A stretch of DNA of 64,000 nucleotides from Limnobacter thiooxidans (GTDB lineage: Bacteria; Pseudomonadota; Gammaproteobacteria; Burkholderiales; Burkholderiaceae_B), in assembly GCF_036323495.1 (NCBI RefSeq), contig NZ_AP028947.1, positions 1-64,000 on the forward strand, written 5' to 3'. The translations under genes were made by a program, and so were the position numbers. Each line of letters opens with the position of its first letter. Within the stretch, counting starts at the first letter, position 1. A model generated the notes under the pieces. That model was not told the origin of the DNA. It made no database searches and was given only the letters and a program-made list of their open reading frames with translations. Below are positions 63,672-64,000 of this stretch, piece by piece.

Positions 63672-64000
63672 ATGGCGACCATTCTCGTTGTTGATGACGA
63701 AATTGGAATTCGGGAATTGCTGTCTGAAATTCTAGGTGACGAAGGACACGCGGTGCTGCTTGCAGAAAATGCAAGCCAGGCCAGAACTTTGCGTGAGCAG
63801 GAGCAGCTTGACCTGGTACTGCTCGACATTTGGATGCCTGACACCGATGGCGTGACCCTTCTGAAAGAATGGTCCGTGAAGGGCCTTTTGACCATGCCCG
63901 TCATCATGATGAGTGGTCACGCCACAATCGACACGGCCGTGGAGGCCACACGCATTGGCGCACTGGATTTTCTTGAGAAACCCATTTCACTGCAAAAACT
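63672..64000 (+). CDS. ntrX: NtrX-type sigma-54 response regulator, partial at window end
   Basis: Only the first 109 codons lie in the window. The receiver domain begins MATILVVDDEIGIRELL; the phospho-acceptor Asp is in LVLLDIWMPDTDG and the conserved Lys in DFLEKPI. NtrX has a sigma-54-activating AAA+ domain and an HTH after the receiver, beyond this window. The gene forms an operon with ntrY. Confidence 0.92.
   Translation, partial: MATILVVDDEIGIRELLSEILGDEGHAVLLAENASQARTLREQEQLDLVLLDIWMPDTDGVTLLKEWSVKGLLTMPVIMMSGHATIDTAVEATRIGALDFLEKPISLQK

Overview
The window looks like a betaproteobacterium of the order Burkholderiales, possibly a Limnobacter relative (a guess from gene content, not verified). 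It starts at the replication origin with dnaA, dnaN and gyrB in standard order and a DnaA-box cluster between dnaA and dnaN. It ends in the gene block def, fmt, rsmB, a DUF4390 gene, ntrY and ntrX, which is familiar from betaproteobacteria.

The main discovery is a complete Tn7-like transposon of 27,648 bp at 5383..33030, inserted right after the gyrB stop codon. Its ends are visible base by base: inverted termini that both begin TGTGGAGCGAA, repeated TnsB-type sites (core AAATARWTGRCCA) inside both ends, and a 5-bp target duplication GTCAA at 5378..5382 and 33031..33035. Removing the element and one GTCAA rejoins gyrB to a strong terminator at 33056..33091. The element carries its own terminator just inside the gyrB-proximal end. 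The overlapping tnsA-tnsB-tnsC-tniQ operon (9265..14882) encodes the transposition machinery. The 618-aa TniQ protein is the only visible candidate for a TnsD-type selector that recognises the 3' end of gyrB.

Cargo on the gyrB side of tnsA is a YafO-type toxin-antitoxin pair with its own operator, a membrane/coiled-coil protein, a 256-aa protein with a possible nuclease fold, and an XRE regulator. Cargo after tniQ is a small gene behind a near-perfect LexA box, a 29-codon remnant of an endonuclease/exonuclease/phosphatase gene, a type I restriction-modification system (hsdM, hsdS, hsdR), a coupled DGQHR/HEPN-like gene pair, a possible PD-(D/E)XK protein, a large unknown protein, a 26-aa peptide gene and a winged-helix operon. 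Then come a solitary nucleotidyltransferase, a PIN/ImmA-type pair, a DEDDh exonuclease, a uracil-DNA-glycosylase-like protein and a DUF4258 protein. Four copies of a 21-bp dyad (arms AATTTCGT and ACAAAAAT) lie before the 256-aa gene, before tnsA (two copies) and before the winged-helix operon. They suggest one regulator ties transposition to selected cargo.

The chromosome after the element (33 to 64 kb) is ordinary and richer in GC. It holds an uncharacterised 630-aa-class membrane protein, a patatin-like lipoprotein, a LuxR-type response regulator, DUF4197 and PCu(A)C proteins, a TonB-dependent receptor, an acyltransferase, tandem Tat-exported phosphatases (PhoD and PhoX types), and a chemoreceptor with a small periplasmic sensor protein. 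It continues with a P460-type cytochrome, an MBL-fold protein, a CHASE hybrid kinase, a split YeeE/YedE transporter, an MnmC with an eroded methyltransferase half, topoisomerase III, DprA, Def, Fmt, RsmB, DUF4390, NtrY and the start of NtrX.
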